From assembly GCA_946482335.1 (NCBI GenBank), contig CAMLRG010000013.1, positions 1-48,776 of the forward strand: a stretch of DNA of 48,776 nt. Direction: 5' to 3'. Shown here piece after piece: positions 24,246 to 33,176 of the stretch (the first letter of the stretch is position 1; each line of letters starts with the position of its first letter). Below the pieces are notes generated by a model, which saw only the letters and a program-made list of their open reading frames with translations, had not been told where the DNA came from and did no database searches. A program made the translations under genes and the position numbers. Source of the stretch: an uncultured Duganella sp. Lineage in GTDB: Bacteria > Pseudomonadota > Gammaproteobacteria > Burkholderiales > Burkholderiaceae.

Positions 24246-24303
24246 ATTGTGCAAGTGGGGCCAGGCAGCCGCAATTGTGAAAACTACCAACACGCTCAAT
24301 AAA
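24246..24303. promoter_or_regulatory. boxed bidirectional promoter B (halogenase 2 / GH2)
   Basis: The box GCAATTGTGAAAACTACCAA lies at 24271-24290. On the minus strand, -35 TTGCGG, a 17-base spacer and -10 CACAAT (24251-24246) point to the halogenase start 25 bases away. On the plus strand, -35 TTGTGA (24275-24280), a 17-base spacer and -10 AATAAA (24298-24303) point to the GH2 gene 52 bases away. The two -35 elements overlap at the palindromic CAATTG inside the box. Confidence 0.7.
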
Positions 24304-24354
24304 ATCTCGCATGTCAGTTGTCCGACAACCCGACTCCGTGGACAATGGCGCATC

Positions 24355-26337
24355 ATGAAAACACTTCACGCATGGATGCTGTGCGCCCTGATCGCACCAA
24401 TGGCCGCCAGCGCGCAAGAGCGCGCCGCGATTTCCCTCGACACCGGCTGGTCGTTCCACAAGACCGGCGACCATGGATGGCAGGCCGTCACCCTGCCCCA
24501 CAGTTACGATGACTACCGCGGGCCCGCCTGGTATCGCCGCACGCTGCAGTTGTCGCGCGTCCGCAACGGACAGCGGCACTACCTTGAATTCGACGGCGCC
24601 TTCCTGATCACGGATGTATGGGTCAACGGACGACAGGCCGGCCGCCACGCCGGCGGGTTCGCGCGTTTCCGCTTCGATGTCACGGACATGCTGCAGGCCG
24701 GCGACAACGAACTCGTGGTCCGTACCGACAATGGACCCGGCACCGAGGCCGCGCCGCTGGGTGGCGACTATACGATGTACGGCGGCTTGTACCGCAAGGT
24801 GCGCCTGGTGACGACCAGCGACGTGCATTTCGACATGCTCGATTACGGCGGCCCCGGCGTGTACTTCAAACCCCGCGCAGTGACGGCCGACAGCGCCACG
24901 CTGGCGTGGACCGTGCGCGCGCGCAATGACCGCGGCCGGGCCGTGCGCGCCGTCGTCACCACGCGCTTGCGCGACGCGGCGCAGCGCGTCGTCGCCACCG
25001 CCAGCAAGACCGTAACCCTGCCGCCAGCGAGCACGGTGGACGTCGCCCTGGACGCGGCGCTGCCTTCGCCCCACTTGTGGCAAGGTGTGCGCGACCCCTA
25101 CCTGTACACCAGCGAAGCTGAACTGGCGGAGCAAGGCGGCGCAGCGGCGGGATTGCGCGACCGGCTCAGCTTCCAGACCGGCTTACGCGATATCCGCCTG
25201 GACCCCGAGCGCGGCTTGCTGTTGAATGGCTCCAGCTACCGAGTGCATGGCGTAAACGTGCACCAGACTTCCCTGCCCGGCAAGGGTTTCGCCACGTCCG
25301 ACGCCGATCTCGATGCCGACTACCGCATCCTGGCCGACCTTGGCGTGACCGGTTTGCGCTACGCGCACTACCAGCATCCGCAGCGTGCGTACGAACTGGC
25401 CGACCGCGCGGGATGGCTGGTCTGGACCGAACTGCCGCTGACGGCGGCGGTTAACGAATCCGACGCCTTCCTGGCCAACAGCACCCAGCAGTTGCGCGAG
25501 CTGGTGCGCCAGAACAGCAACCATCCATCGGTCATGGTGTGGGGGCTGGGAAACGAGATCTACCGGGTCGATGCCGACAGCGCGCGCGTGCTGTCGGCAT
25601 TGCAGCGCGTCGCCCATGAGGAGGACCCCAGCCGCCCGACCGCCTATGCCAACTGCTGCTCGCCAATCGATGGCCCGCAGGCTTCGCACACGGACGCGGT
25701 GGGATCCAACGTCTATTACGGCTGGTACGACGGGCAATTCGCGGATCTCGGCCCCTTCCTGGACGGCAACCGCGCCAAGCGCCCCGGCACGCCGCTGTCG
25801 GTCAGCGAGTATGGCGCGGGCGGCAGCGCCTTGCACCAGGAAGACCCGCCGCGCCGCCCCGAGCCGGGCGGACGCTGGCACCCCGAGCAGTATCAGGCGC
25901 TCTACCATGAAGCGGCGTGGCCGCAGCTGCAAGCGCGGCCGTGGCTGTGGGCCAACTTCATCTGGGTCGGGTTCGATTTCCCGTCGTCCGGCCGCAATGA
26001 GGGCGATACGCCGGGCTTCAACGACAAAGGCCTGGTCAGCTTCGACCGCAAGGTGAAGAAAGATGCGTATTACTGGTACCAGGCCAATTGGACGACGCGG
26101 CCGATGGTCCATATCACCTCGCGCCGCGCCACCGAGCGCAAGCAGGGCCAGGCCGAGGTCAAGGTGTACAGCAACCAGCCCAGTGCGCGCCTGCGGCTGA
26201 ATGGCGCCGATCTTGGCGAGCAAAAAGTGACGGGGCACATCGCCACCTGGCCGGTGCGCTTATCGCCCGGGGCCAACCGCCTCGAAGTCTCCGCCGGCCC
26301 GGCCAGCGATACCATCGAATGGCACTTCAACCCCTGA
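24355..26337 (+). CDS. GH2 family beta-glycosidase, exported
   Basis: The 660-residue protein has a signal peptide (MKTLHAWMLCALIAPMAASA) and a sugar-binding jelly roll (about 25-155, WYRRTLQLSR and VWVNGRQAGRHAGGF). An immunoglobulin-like domain (about 160-280) and a TIM barrel follow. The acid/base is Glu401 in VWGLGNEI and the nucleophile is Glu485 in LSVSEYGAGG. GH2 includes beta-galactosidase, beta-glucuronidase, beta-mannosidase and exo-arabinosidase activities; the sequence does not choose among them, although the context favours galactose. The ATG at 24355 begins the signal peptide; the ribosome-binding site is weak. The acyltransferase gene starts 11 bases downstream. Confidence 0.9.
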   Translation: MKTLHAWMLCALIAPMAASAQERAAISLDTGWSFHKTGDHGWQAVTLPHSYDDYRGPAWYRRTLQLSRVRNGQRHYLEFDGAFLITDVWVNGRQAGRHAGGFARFRFDVTDMLQAGDNELVVRTDNGPGTEAAPLGGDYTMYGGLYRKVRLVTTSDVHFDMLDYGGPGVYFKPRAVTADSATLAWTVRARNDRGRAVRAVVTTRLRDAAQRVVATASKTVTLPPASTVDVALDAALPSPHLWQGVRDPYLYTSEAELAEQGGAAAGLRDRLSFQTGLRDIRLDPERGLLLNGSSYRVHGVNVHQTSLPGKGFATSDADLDADYRILADLGVTGLRYAHYQHPQRAYELADRAGWLVWTELPLTAAVNESDAFLANSTQQLRELVRQNSNHPSVMVWGLGNEIYRVDADSARVLSALQRVAHEEDPSRPTAYANCCSPIDGPQASHTDAVGSNVYYGWYDGQFADLGPFLDGNRAKRPGTPLSVSEYGAGGSALHQEDPPRRPEPGGRWHPEQYQALYHEAAWPQLQARPWLWANFIWVGFDFPSSGRNEGDTPGFNDKGLVSFDRKVKKDAYYWYQANWTTRPMVHITSRRATERKQGQAEVKVYSNQPSARLRLNGADLGEQKVTGHIATWPVRLSPGANRLEVSAGPASDTIEWHFNP

Positions 26338-26347
26338 TGAGGAAGAC

Positions 26348-27511
26348 ATGACAAAACCGGCGGTGGTGCGCTGGCAGGCGCTGGACTGGCTGCGCGGCCT
26401 CAGTATCATCGGCATGCTGCTGAACCTCACGCCCGGGGCCTGGGACCGGCAGTATGCCTGGATGGTGCACGCCAAATGGGAAGGCGGCAACCTGGTCGAC
26501 ATGGTGGCGCCGGCCTTCCTGTTCTGCATCGGCGCGGCAATGCCGCTGTCGCTGTCGCAACGCATGCAAGCGGGCCAACCAAAGGCCGCCCTGCTGCGCC
26601 ACGGGCTATGGCGCGCCGCGCTGCTGGTCGCAATCGGCCTGTTCCTGAACGCTTATCCGGTTTTCGACCTGGCGCATTTGCGCATTCCCGGCGTCTTGCA
26701 GAAAATCGGCGTAGCCTTCGCCCTGGCGCTCTGCATAGTCCTGCTGGTCCTGCGGCAGCCGGGCAGCGGGGAGCCCGATTTCAGGCCCCGCCTGCTGCTC
26801 TGCGCCGTGATCCTGATCCTGGTCTCCCACTGGGCCTTGCTCTACTTCGTGCCGGTGCCGGGCTTCGGCGCCGGGCGCTTCGACCCGGTCGGCAGCTGGC
26901 CTGCCTATATCGACCGCAGCCTGTTCACCGTCCCGCATATGTTCATCTGGTGGCCGGTGGAAGGCAAGGTGGTGTTCGATCCGGACGGCCTGCTCAATGC
27001 CTACACCAGCAGCGCCAGTATCCTGATCGGCGTGCTGGCGGGACTCGCTTATATGGGGGGCAGGCTTCAGCGCTTCGGCCTCGCCAGTTTCGCGACCGGT
27101 ACTGTGTTGATGCTGGCGGCACTGGCTTTGAGCCCGGTTTGCCCGATCATCAAGAATATCTATACCGCGACTTTCACGCTGTTCAGCGCCGGCTTTGCGC
27201 TGGTGCTGCTGGCCGTGTTCACCTGGCTCGCAGCCTTGCCGCCATCCCGCAGCCTGCTGTTTGTGCTGCAAGTTTACGGCGCGAATCCACTGCTGGCCTA
27301 TATCACCAGCTTCATGGTGGCGCCGCTGCTCGATGCCGGCTGGACCGATGCGGCGGGTGTCACCACATCGATCCGTGGCGCAGGGCAGGCCGCCCTCGCC
27401 ACGGTGCTCGATCCCTATGCCGCCTCCTTCGCCTTCGCCCTGGCTTACCTGGCGCTCCAGTTCCTGGTGCTATGGGCCCTTTACCGGCGCCGCTGGTTCC
27501 TGAAGCTTTAG
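26348..27511 (+). CDS. NagX/HGSNAT-like membrane acyltransferase (DUF5009 type)
   Basis: The 387-residue inner-membrane protein has about 10 hydrophobic segments. It begins RWQALDWLRGLSIIGMLLNL, the opening typical of DUF1624/DUF5009 proteins related to heparan-alpha-glucosaminide N-acetyltransferase and bacterial NagX. A conserved central stretch (IPGVLQKIGVAFAL) and the late YGANPLLAYI support this. Human HGSNAT transfers acetyl from cytosolic acetyl-CoA to a sugar amine across a membrane; the reaction of bacterial relatives is mostly unproved. Here it pairs with GH2, so it may acetylate or de-protect an imported sugar, which is inference. Its stop overlaps the convergent GH31 stop by four bases. 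Confidence 0.85.
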   Translation: MTKPAVVRWQALDWLRGLSIIGMLLNLTPGAWDRQYAWMVHAKWEGGNLVDMVAPAFLFCIGAAMPLSLSQRMQAGQPKAALLRHGLWRAALLVAIGLFLNAYPVFDLAHLRIPGVLQKIGVAFALALCIVLLVLRQPGSGEPDFRPRLLLCAVILILVSHWALLYFVPVPGFGAGRFDPVGSWPAYIDRSLFTVPHMFIWWPVEGKVVFDPDGLLNAYTSSASILIGVLAGLAYMGGRLQRFGLASFATGTVLMLAALALSPVCPIIKNIYTATFTLFSAGFALVLLAVFTWLAALPPSRSLLFVLQVYGANPLLAYITSFMVAPLLDAGWTDAAGVTTSIRGAGQAALATVLDPYAASFAFALAYLALQFLVLWALYRRRWFLKL

Positions 27512-30438
27512 TCGAATTTCACGACCAGGGCGTTGCCGGCATAGCGCACGGTCCTGCTGGCGCGGGCGGTGCCGATACCCTTGCCGTTGTCAGGCCCTGC
27601 CAGCACCAGGTTCAGGGTGCGCTTGCCGGACATGCCGGGATAGCTGCCGACGCGGGCGCCGATGGTGAGCGTCTTCGCCTTGTCGTTCCAGCGGAGCGGC
27701 ACGCGCGCGGACTGGCCTTTTTCGTAGGCATAGGTCTCGTTATCGTCCTCGTACAGGGTGAAGCTGCCGTCGGCTCCCGGATAGATGCGGATTTCGTAAG
27801 GCGCGTCCGGCTGTTCGGTGGCGTACTGCATGACCGGTCCCATCGGCAGGATGGCGCCAGCCCGTACGTACAGCGGCACGATGTCCAGCGGCGCATCGCG
27901 CAACGCCGTCTGGCCGCCTTCATGGCGCTCGTTGGTCCAGAAGTCATACCACGCGGTGCCCTTGGGCAGGTAGGTGCGCACGCTCGCATCCACGGCCGGT
28001 TTGTCCGCGGCCAATGCACGGATGGCGCTCGGGGTACGCCAGGCAAGGCGCACGCTGCGGTCCGAAGTGGCCTGGTAATACTCGAGAAGCAGCTTCACAC
28101 GCTGGCCTTTGCGCAGCACCTTGCGTGCGGTGGCCATCCGCTTGCCGCCGTTTTCCCAGCGCTCGACCACCGGCTGGCCGTCAAGGAAGAGCCGGTAACC
28201 GTCGTCCGCTTCGACCCCGATTTCATACTCCCCATCCTCCGGTGCTTCGAGCGTGCCGTTCCAGCGCGCGGAGAAGTCGTCAAGTTTCGTCAGGCCGGCC
28301 GGGATCGTGGCCAGCGGCGGCGCGGGCCACACATGGTCGATGGTCTTGTCGATCACCTTCCCTTTAGGCGTCTCGAAGTTGCGCCCTTCGAAGTACTGCC
28401 CGGCCAGGCCGGGCTGGCCATCCGGCGTACGCAGGAATTCTGCCGGGATGGTGGCCGGCGGCGGCGGCTGGATGCGGTACATCGGCCGCGTGACCGGATG
28501 CACCAGCAGCGAAGGCCCGAACATGAAGGCGTCGTTGATGTTGTAGGTCGCCTTGTCATCCGCAAAATCCATCGGCAAGGCGCGCATCAGCGTGTAATGG
28601 TCGCTGCTCACCTTCGCGCTCAGGCCGTAGGTGTAGGGCAGCAGGCGGTAGCGCAGATGCGCCGCATCGAGCAGGGATTTATAGACTTCCGGATCGAGGC
28701 CCTTGAAGATATACGGCTCGCGCTCGATGTCGGTGCCATGCACACGCATGATGGGATTGAAGGCGCCATACTGGAACCAGCGCGCGAACAGTTCGCGGTA
28801 GGCAGGGTCTTTCTCGCCGCCTGGATAGTCGCGGCTGACGAAGAAGCCGCCCGTATCCTGGGTCCAGTACGGGTTGCCGGTGATGGTCACGTTGACGCCG
28901 CCGCTGACCTGCTTGCGCAGCGTATCCCAGTTGGCGAAGATGTCGCCCGACCAGGAAGCCGCCGCGGTGCGCTGCGCGCCCGCCCATGCGGACCGGGTCA
29001 GCGTGAACACGCGCTTGTCGCTGGTGGCGCGCTGGCCCTCGTAAGTGCCCTGGGTGGTAAGCAGCGTGTATGGGTTCAGGTAGCGGGCGAAGTCGCCCAA
29101 TGCATTGCGGCCCAGTCCCTTGATGTCGGCCTCGTTCTGCGCCGCGTCCCAGGCGGCGGACCCGACTTCCACCTCGGTGCCGTCCATCCACAGCGCATCG
29201 ACGCCCTTGTCGAACAGGCCCGATTTCGCGTGCTTGAAGTAGATTTTCCGGCCCAGCGGGCTGTAGGCGTCATAGACGCGCGCTTTCTTGGAAATCCAGT
29301 GCAGCGGCTCGAAACGCAAGCCATGCTGGTCCAGCTCCTTGCCCAGCTGCGTATCGTTGCCGATGGAAGGCCAGATCGACACCATCAGCTTCAGGTTCAG
29401 CTGATGCAGGCGGTCGCTCATGCCGCGCGGATCGGGGAAGCGCACCGGGTCCCAGGCCATGCCGCTCCAGGTGCCATCCTTGTCGCCGCCCCAGTACTGC
29501 CAGTCCTGCACGATGTAGTCGAGCGGGAACTGCTCCTTGCGGAAGGTCTCGGCCACTTCCACGATGCGCTTCTGGGTCGGATAGCGCTCCTTGCTCATGA
29601 ACAGCCCGAAAGCCTGCTTGGGATACATGGGCGCCGCGCCCGTCAGTTGCCGGTATTCGCCCACCACATCGTCCATCGAGCGGCCGCCCATGAAGTAGTA
29701 GTCGACGCCGCCTGGCGCGCTTTCGGCCCACAGGCGGACGCCTTCCGGCCCGTCCTGGAAGCGCATCTTGGAATAGGTGTCCCACAGGATGCCATAGCGC
29801 TCGGACGACATCATCACCGGGATGATGATGCCGAGGTTGGTCTGCACCAGCAGCAGATCCTGGTTACGCCGGTTGACGGCATCGCTGTCGGTATAGCCGA
29901 AGCCGAAGATCGCTTCGTCGGGTTTCAGGACAAGGCGGTTCTCCACCTCGTACGACGGCGCTCCCGCCACCTCGACCGCCTTCACCGATTGCGGCTGCGC
30001 GGCCTCGCGCGTGTAGAGGCGGCCGGTGCCGTCCATGAAGCTCAGTGCCCCCGTCTTGCGGTCGATGTCGATGCGCAGCTTTGCGCTGCGGACGGTCAAG
30101 GTGCTGGAGCCTTCCTCCAGCTTGAACTCCGCCCTGCCCGGCTTGTCCACCACCACCAGGCTTGGGCTGGTCCAATGGTTGCTGCCAAGGTTGGCGTTCA
30201 CGCGCACCGTGGCGGGACCATAAAAGATCACGTTCTTGGTGACGTCGCCGATGCGGAACTGCACGCCATTCTTCAGGCGCACGTAAGCAAAGCCATCGTG
30301 GCCGGCGAGCGGCGCCGCCAGCAGGTGGCCGTTCTTGTCCAGGCCACTGGGCGGCGCCCCGGCCGTCGTGGCGCCAGCCGCAGGCAGCGCAAACGCCGCT
30401 GCCAGCATCGCGGCAATCAGGCTTCTTTTCATGTTCAT
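27508..30438 (-). CDS. GH31 alpha-glycosidase with PA14 domain, probable alpha-xylosidase
   Basis: The 976-residue exported enzyme has a signal peptide (MKRSLIAAMLAAAFALPAAG), a galactose-mutarotase-like beta domain to about 270 and a GH31 barrel. The nucleophile is Asp419 in DALWMDGTEVE and the acid/base is Asp499 in ASWSGDIF. After the barrel, residues about 676-800 form a PA14 domain (GLAGQYFEGRNF, DGEYEIGVEADDGYRLFLDG). The C-terminal beta domain resumes at YLPKGTAWYDFWT. PA14-bearing GH31 enzymes include xyloglucan alpha-xylosidases, where the domain shapes the substrate cleft. The start is ATG at 30438 or 30432; both keep the signal peptide. It ends a six-gene operon, 13 bases after GH97. 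Confidence 0.88.
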   Translation of the reverse strand: MNMKRSLIAAMLAAAFALPAAGATTAGAPPSGLDKNGHLLAAPLAGHDGFAYVRLKNGVQFRIGDVTKNVIFYGPATVRVNANLGSNHWTSPSLVVVDKPGRAEFKLEEGSSTLTVRSAKLRIDIDRKTGALSFMDGTGRLYTREAAQPQSVKAVEVAGAPSYEVENRLVLKPDEAIFGFGYTDSDAVNRRNQDLLLVQTNLGIIIPVMMSSERYGILWDTYSKMRFQDGPEGVRLWAESAPGGVDYYFMGGRSMDDVVGEYRQLTGAAPMYPKQAFGLFMSKERYPTQKRIVEVAETFRKEQFPLDYIVQDWQYWGGDKDGTWSGMAWDPVRFPDPRGMSDRLHQLNLKLMVSIWPSIGNDTQLGKELDQHGLRFEPLHWISKKARVYDAYSPLGRKIYFKHAKSGLFDKGVDALWMDGTEVEVGSAAWDAAQNEADIKGLGRNALGDFARYLNPYTLLTTQGTYEGQRATSDKRVFTLTRSAWAGAQRTAAASWSGDIFANWDTLRKQVSGGVNVTITGNPYWTQDTGGFFVSRDYPGGEKDPAYRELFARWFQYGAFNPIMRVHGTDIEREPYIFKGLDPEVYKSLLDAAHLRYRLLPYTYGLSAKVSSDHYTLMRALPMDFADDKATYNINDAFMFGPSLLVHPVTRPMYRIQPPPPATIPAEFLRTPDGQPGLAGQYFEGRNFETPKGKVIDKTIDHVWPAPPLATIPAGLTKLDDFSARWNGTLEAPEDGEYEIGVEADDGYRLFLDGQPVVERWENGGKRMATARKVLRKGQRVKLLLEYYQATSDRSVRLAWRTPSAIRALAADKPAVDASVRTYLPKGTAWYDFWTNERHEGGQTALRDAPLDIVPLYVRAGAILPMGPVMQYATEQPDAPYEIRIYPGADGSFTLYEDDNETYAYEKGQSARVPLRWNDKAKTLTIGARVGSYPGMSGKRTLNLVLAGPDNGKGIGTARASRTVRYAGNALVVKFD

Positions 30439-30451
30439 GGTGTCTCGCTCT

Positions 30452-32365
30452 TCAACGGAATACTGCAACAAAACCACCGCGCGGCTTCAGCGCCACACGC
30501 ACTTTGCCGGCCTTCAGTTCGGCCTGGCTGAACTCGCGCTGGCCCGTCCCGTCGGTGATCAGGGCGCCCTTGCGGTTGCCAAGGAAGGACAGGTCAAGCT
30601 CGATCGTGCGTTCGGCTGGGCCGCCATTGATGCCTGCCACATACCAGCTGTCGCCGGCCTTGCGCGCGATGGCGACATGCGAACCGGGGTAACCCGCCAG
30701 GAAGCGGCTGTCGTCCCAGCGGCGCGGCAGGTCGCGCAGGAAGCTTCGGACATACTCCGGCACGGTCGCCATGCCTTGCGGGATCTCCGCAAAATGCTGG
30801 ATGCCCGACAGGAACAGTACCGATTGCGCCAGTTCGAAGCCGTTGCGAGTGCCGCGCTTGATCTGGCCCATGTCGCCAAACACCATCGGCGTGAAGTCCA
30901 TCGGGTCGAACAGGTTGCGGATCATGGCTGCGTTCACCGCATGGGCCGGCACCGCATCATGGTCGCGCTGGTCGAACGTGGTGAACTCGAAACCGCGGAT
31001 CGCCTCGGCCGTCATCAGGTTCGGGTAAGTGCGCTCCAGGCCGCGCGGCAGGGTCGCGCCGTGGAAGTTCACCAGCAAGCCTGCCTGGGCCGCATCTTTC
31101 AGGATGTCGACGTAGTACTGGATCATCGAAGCGCCGTCGCCGCCGAAGAAGTCGATCTTCACGCCCTTGATCCCCATCTGGCGCAGGCGGGCAAATTCCT
31201 TGGCACGCGCGTCAGGCGTCAGCAGCTTGTCGCGCGGCGTCTGCGGCGCTTCGTTCCAGGCGCCGGCCGAGTTGTACCAGACCAGCAGGCCCACGCCCCG
31301 GCTGTTGGCGTAGCGCGCCAGCTCGGCCATCTTGCCGTAGCCGATCTGTTTGTCCCATTCGGCATCGACCAGGGTGTAATCCCATTTCATGTCCACCGCG
31401 TAGTCGACGAACTTCTTCTGCACGTCGTACACCGTGTTCTCGTCCTTGAGCAACGGCCAGCTCCAGGACGCGTGTCCCGGCTGGACCAGCTTCGCGTCGA
31501 ACTCGATGGCCGGTGCGGCCAGGTCGGTGCCGAGGGTGGAATCCATCACGGTGTTGAGCGCGCCCACTGCGAGCACGCGCCAGGGTGTGGCCAGCGTACC
31601 GGAGGTTTGCGCCAGCAGGCCGCCATTGGTGAACACTTCCGGCGCCGTCGGCCCATCGATACGGTACACCCCGCCAGGCGAGTCGGTTGCCAGGCGCGAA
31701 GCATGGAAGCTGCCGTCCATATTGGCTTCCGTCAGCGCCACCCAGGTGTCGCCGCTCCTGAACAGCGCCGGGAAGGCCCAGCCCGACTTCAGCGGTGCCG
31801 GCTGGCCGACCGGGATATCGACCTGGTAATGCTCTTCATAGGAAGGGTTGGTCTTGCCCCAGCCGGTCTTGGCCACCGCCAAGGGCTGCAGGAAGGCGCG
31901 CGCCTTCGGATCGAAAGCGAAACCAGTCGCTTCGCCCACAAAGCGCTTGGACGCGATCTTCGGGTCGGCGACCACGTAGCGGAAAGCCACGCCATCGTCG
32001 GACACGCGGAAGGCCACGTCCATCTTGTGGCCGGTGGCATTGACCAGCGAGTACACCTGCTCGTTGGCGCGGTAATGGATGTCGCGCCGCTTGCCGACCG
32101 CCATCGTATAGTGGTCCGACACCGTCTTGACCTGGGAGGTGGCAGCGAGCTTGAGGCCGCGCGACAGGTCCGCGCCCGCCAGCTTCAAGCCCAGCGGCGA
32201 AGGCAACAGGACCGGCTGGCCATTGCGTTTCACGCTGTACGACAGCGTCTGGTCGGGGTTGACGAACACCGATACGTCCAGCTGCTTGTCCGGACTTTGC
32301 AGCGCCAGTGCGGCGCCGCTGGCCAACGCCAGGCCCACCAGCACGCTCAATTTCTTCATCTTCAT
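30452..32365 (-). CDS. GH97 glycosidase, retaining (alpha-galactosidase-like) subgroup
   Basis: The 637-residue exported protein has a signal peptide (KLSVLVGLALASGAALA), an N-terminal beta-super-sandwich to about 290 (GHKMDVAFRVSDDGVAFRY), a TIM barrel and a short C-terminal beta domain. The stretch GIKGVKIDFFGGDG places Asp405 where retaining GH97 enzymes carry their nucleophile, and Glu454 in TAEAIRGFEF suits the acid/base. This points to the alpha-galactosidase-like subgroup rather than the inverting alpha-glucosidase SusB. The start at 32365 has a poor ribosome-binding site; a second ATG two codons later is equally possible. A GC-rich hairpin lies in the 61 bases before it. Confidence 0.88.
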   Translation of the reverse strand: MKMKKLSVLVGLALASGAALALQSPDKQLDVSVFVNPDQTLSYSVKRNGQPVLLPSPLGLKLAGADLSRGLKLAATSQVKTVSDHYTMAVGKRRDIHYRANEQVYSLVNATGHKMDVAFRVSDDGVAFRYVVADPKIASKRFVGEATGFAFDPKARAFLQPLAVAKTGWGKTNPSYEEHYQVDIPVGQPAPLKSGWAFPALFRSGDTWVALTEANMDGSFHASRLATDSPGGVYRIDGPTAPEVFTNGGLLAQTSGTLATPWRVLAVGALNTVMDSTLGTDLAAPAIEFDAKLVQPGHASWSWPLLKDENTVYDVQKKFVDYAVDMKWDYTLVDAEWDKQIGYGKMAELARYANSRGVGLLVWYNSAGAWNEAPQTPRDKLLTPDARAKEFARLRQMGIKGVKIDFFGGDGASMIQYYVDILKDAAQAGLLVNFHGATLPRGLERTYPNLMTAEAIRGFEFTTFDQRDHDAVPAHAVNAAMIRNLFDPMDFTPMVFGDMGQIKRGTRNGFELAQSVLFLSGIQHFAEIPQGMATVPEYVRSFLRDLPRRWDDSRFLAGYPGSHVAIARKAGDSWYVAGINGGPAERTIELDLSFLGNRKGALITDGTGQREFSQAELKAGKVRVALKPRGGFVAVFR

Positions 32366-32392
32366 AAAACGGTTTCTGTAAGGGGTAGAAAT

Positions 32393-32414
32393 GCCCGCGC
32401 AGCGCGGCGCGGGC
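32393..32414 (-). repeat. intercistronic GC-rich stem-loop between deacetylase and GH97 genes
   Basis: GCCCGCGC (32393-32400) pairs perfectly with GCGCGGGC (32407-32414) around six bases. On the transcribed strand it is followed by ATTTCT, a poor U tract. It may be a weak terminator or an RNA-stability element that sets expression of GH97 and GH31 relative to the upstream genes. Confidence 0.4.
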
Positions 32415-32426
32415 GTTGGATGCGGT

Positions 32427-33176
32427 TCAGTGCGCGCCGGCGGCCGCCCCGGCGTCCTCCCACCGCAGGTGCACCAGCCGGTAGCCCTTGTCGCGGATAG
32501 TCTTGAGCAATGCCGGCAGCGCTTCCGCTGTGGGACCGTTCGCATCATGCAGCAGGACGATGCCGCCGCCGGTCCGCTCCAGCTGTCCCGCCAGGCGGGC
32601 CACCAGGGTTTCGGCGCGCATATCATTGGGAGCCCAGTCGTCGATGCCCAGGTCGACCGAGGCGACCGTGACGTTGCGCTCCTTGAGCGCGGCCAGCACG
32701 GCTGGCGTCTCTTCCAGGAACGGGAATCGGTAGGCCGCCGGTGCGTGGCCGAAAACGCCGGCAAATGCGTGCAGGCCCTGGTCGAGGTCCGCCAGTTGTT
32801 CGGCCGTGGCCATGGCCTTCAGGTGCGGATGGGCGAAACTGTGCAGCGCCGGCGTATGTCCAGCCTGCGCGACGCGCCGCCCCAGCTCCGGATGCCTGGC
32901 AAGATTGGCCCCGGTCATGAAGAAGGTCGCTTTCGCGCACTGCGCATCGAGCGCCTGCAATACCCGGTCGAGGGTTTCCGGCACCGGCCCATCGTCGAAA
33001 GTCAGGACCACCTCCCCTTTTTGCAACGGAAGGGAGCCATACTGTGCCGTCCCGTAGCCCGCGTATTCGCGCTTGAGCGTCAGGACGCGCGCCGTGCCCA
33101 GCGCGTCCGGCGCGCAGGCCGCGGCGGCGCCGGCGAAGGCCCACAGCAGCATGGCTGCAAGCGTGGCGCGCCTCAT
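32427..33176 (-). CDS. polysaccharide deacetylase (NodB/CE4 domain), exported
   Basis: The 249-residue protein has a signal peptide ending AFAGAAAACA, where the cysteine might make it a lipoprotein. The NodB motifs are complete: VLTFDDGP (Asp61, Asp62), the zinc-binding HSFAHP (His112, His116), YRFPF and the late IVLLHD. CE4 enzymes remove N- or O-acetyl groups from chitin, peptidoglycan or xylan. Beside xylan- and xyloglucan-type enzymes, O-deacetylation is the more likely role. The ATG overlaps the stop of the upstream SGNH esterase as ATGA, so the two are translationally coupled. Confidence 0.9.
   Translation of the reverse strand: MRRATLAAMLLWAFAGAAAACAPDALGTARVLTLKREYAGYGTAQYGSLPLQKGEVVLTFDDGPVPETLDRVLQALDAQCAKATFFMTGANLARHPELGRRVAQAGHTPALHSFAHPHLKAMATAEQLADLDQGLHAFAGVFGHAPAAYRFPFLEETPAVLAALKERNVTVASVDLGIDDWAPNDMRAETLVARLAGQLERTGGGIVLLHDANGPTAEALPALLKTIRDKGYRLVHLRWEDAGAAAGAH

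Noticed and set aside
26476..30531. Plus-strand open frame of 1351 codons
   Set aside because: It is antisense to the GH31 gene and runs through the acyltransferase in another frame. The product is arginine/alanine/glycine-rich with no recognisable domain, as expected for shadow frames in GC-rich DNA.
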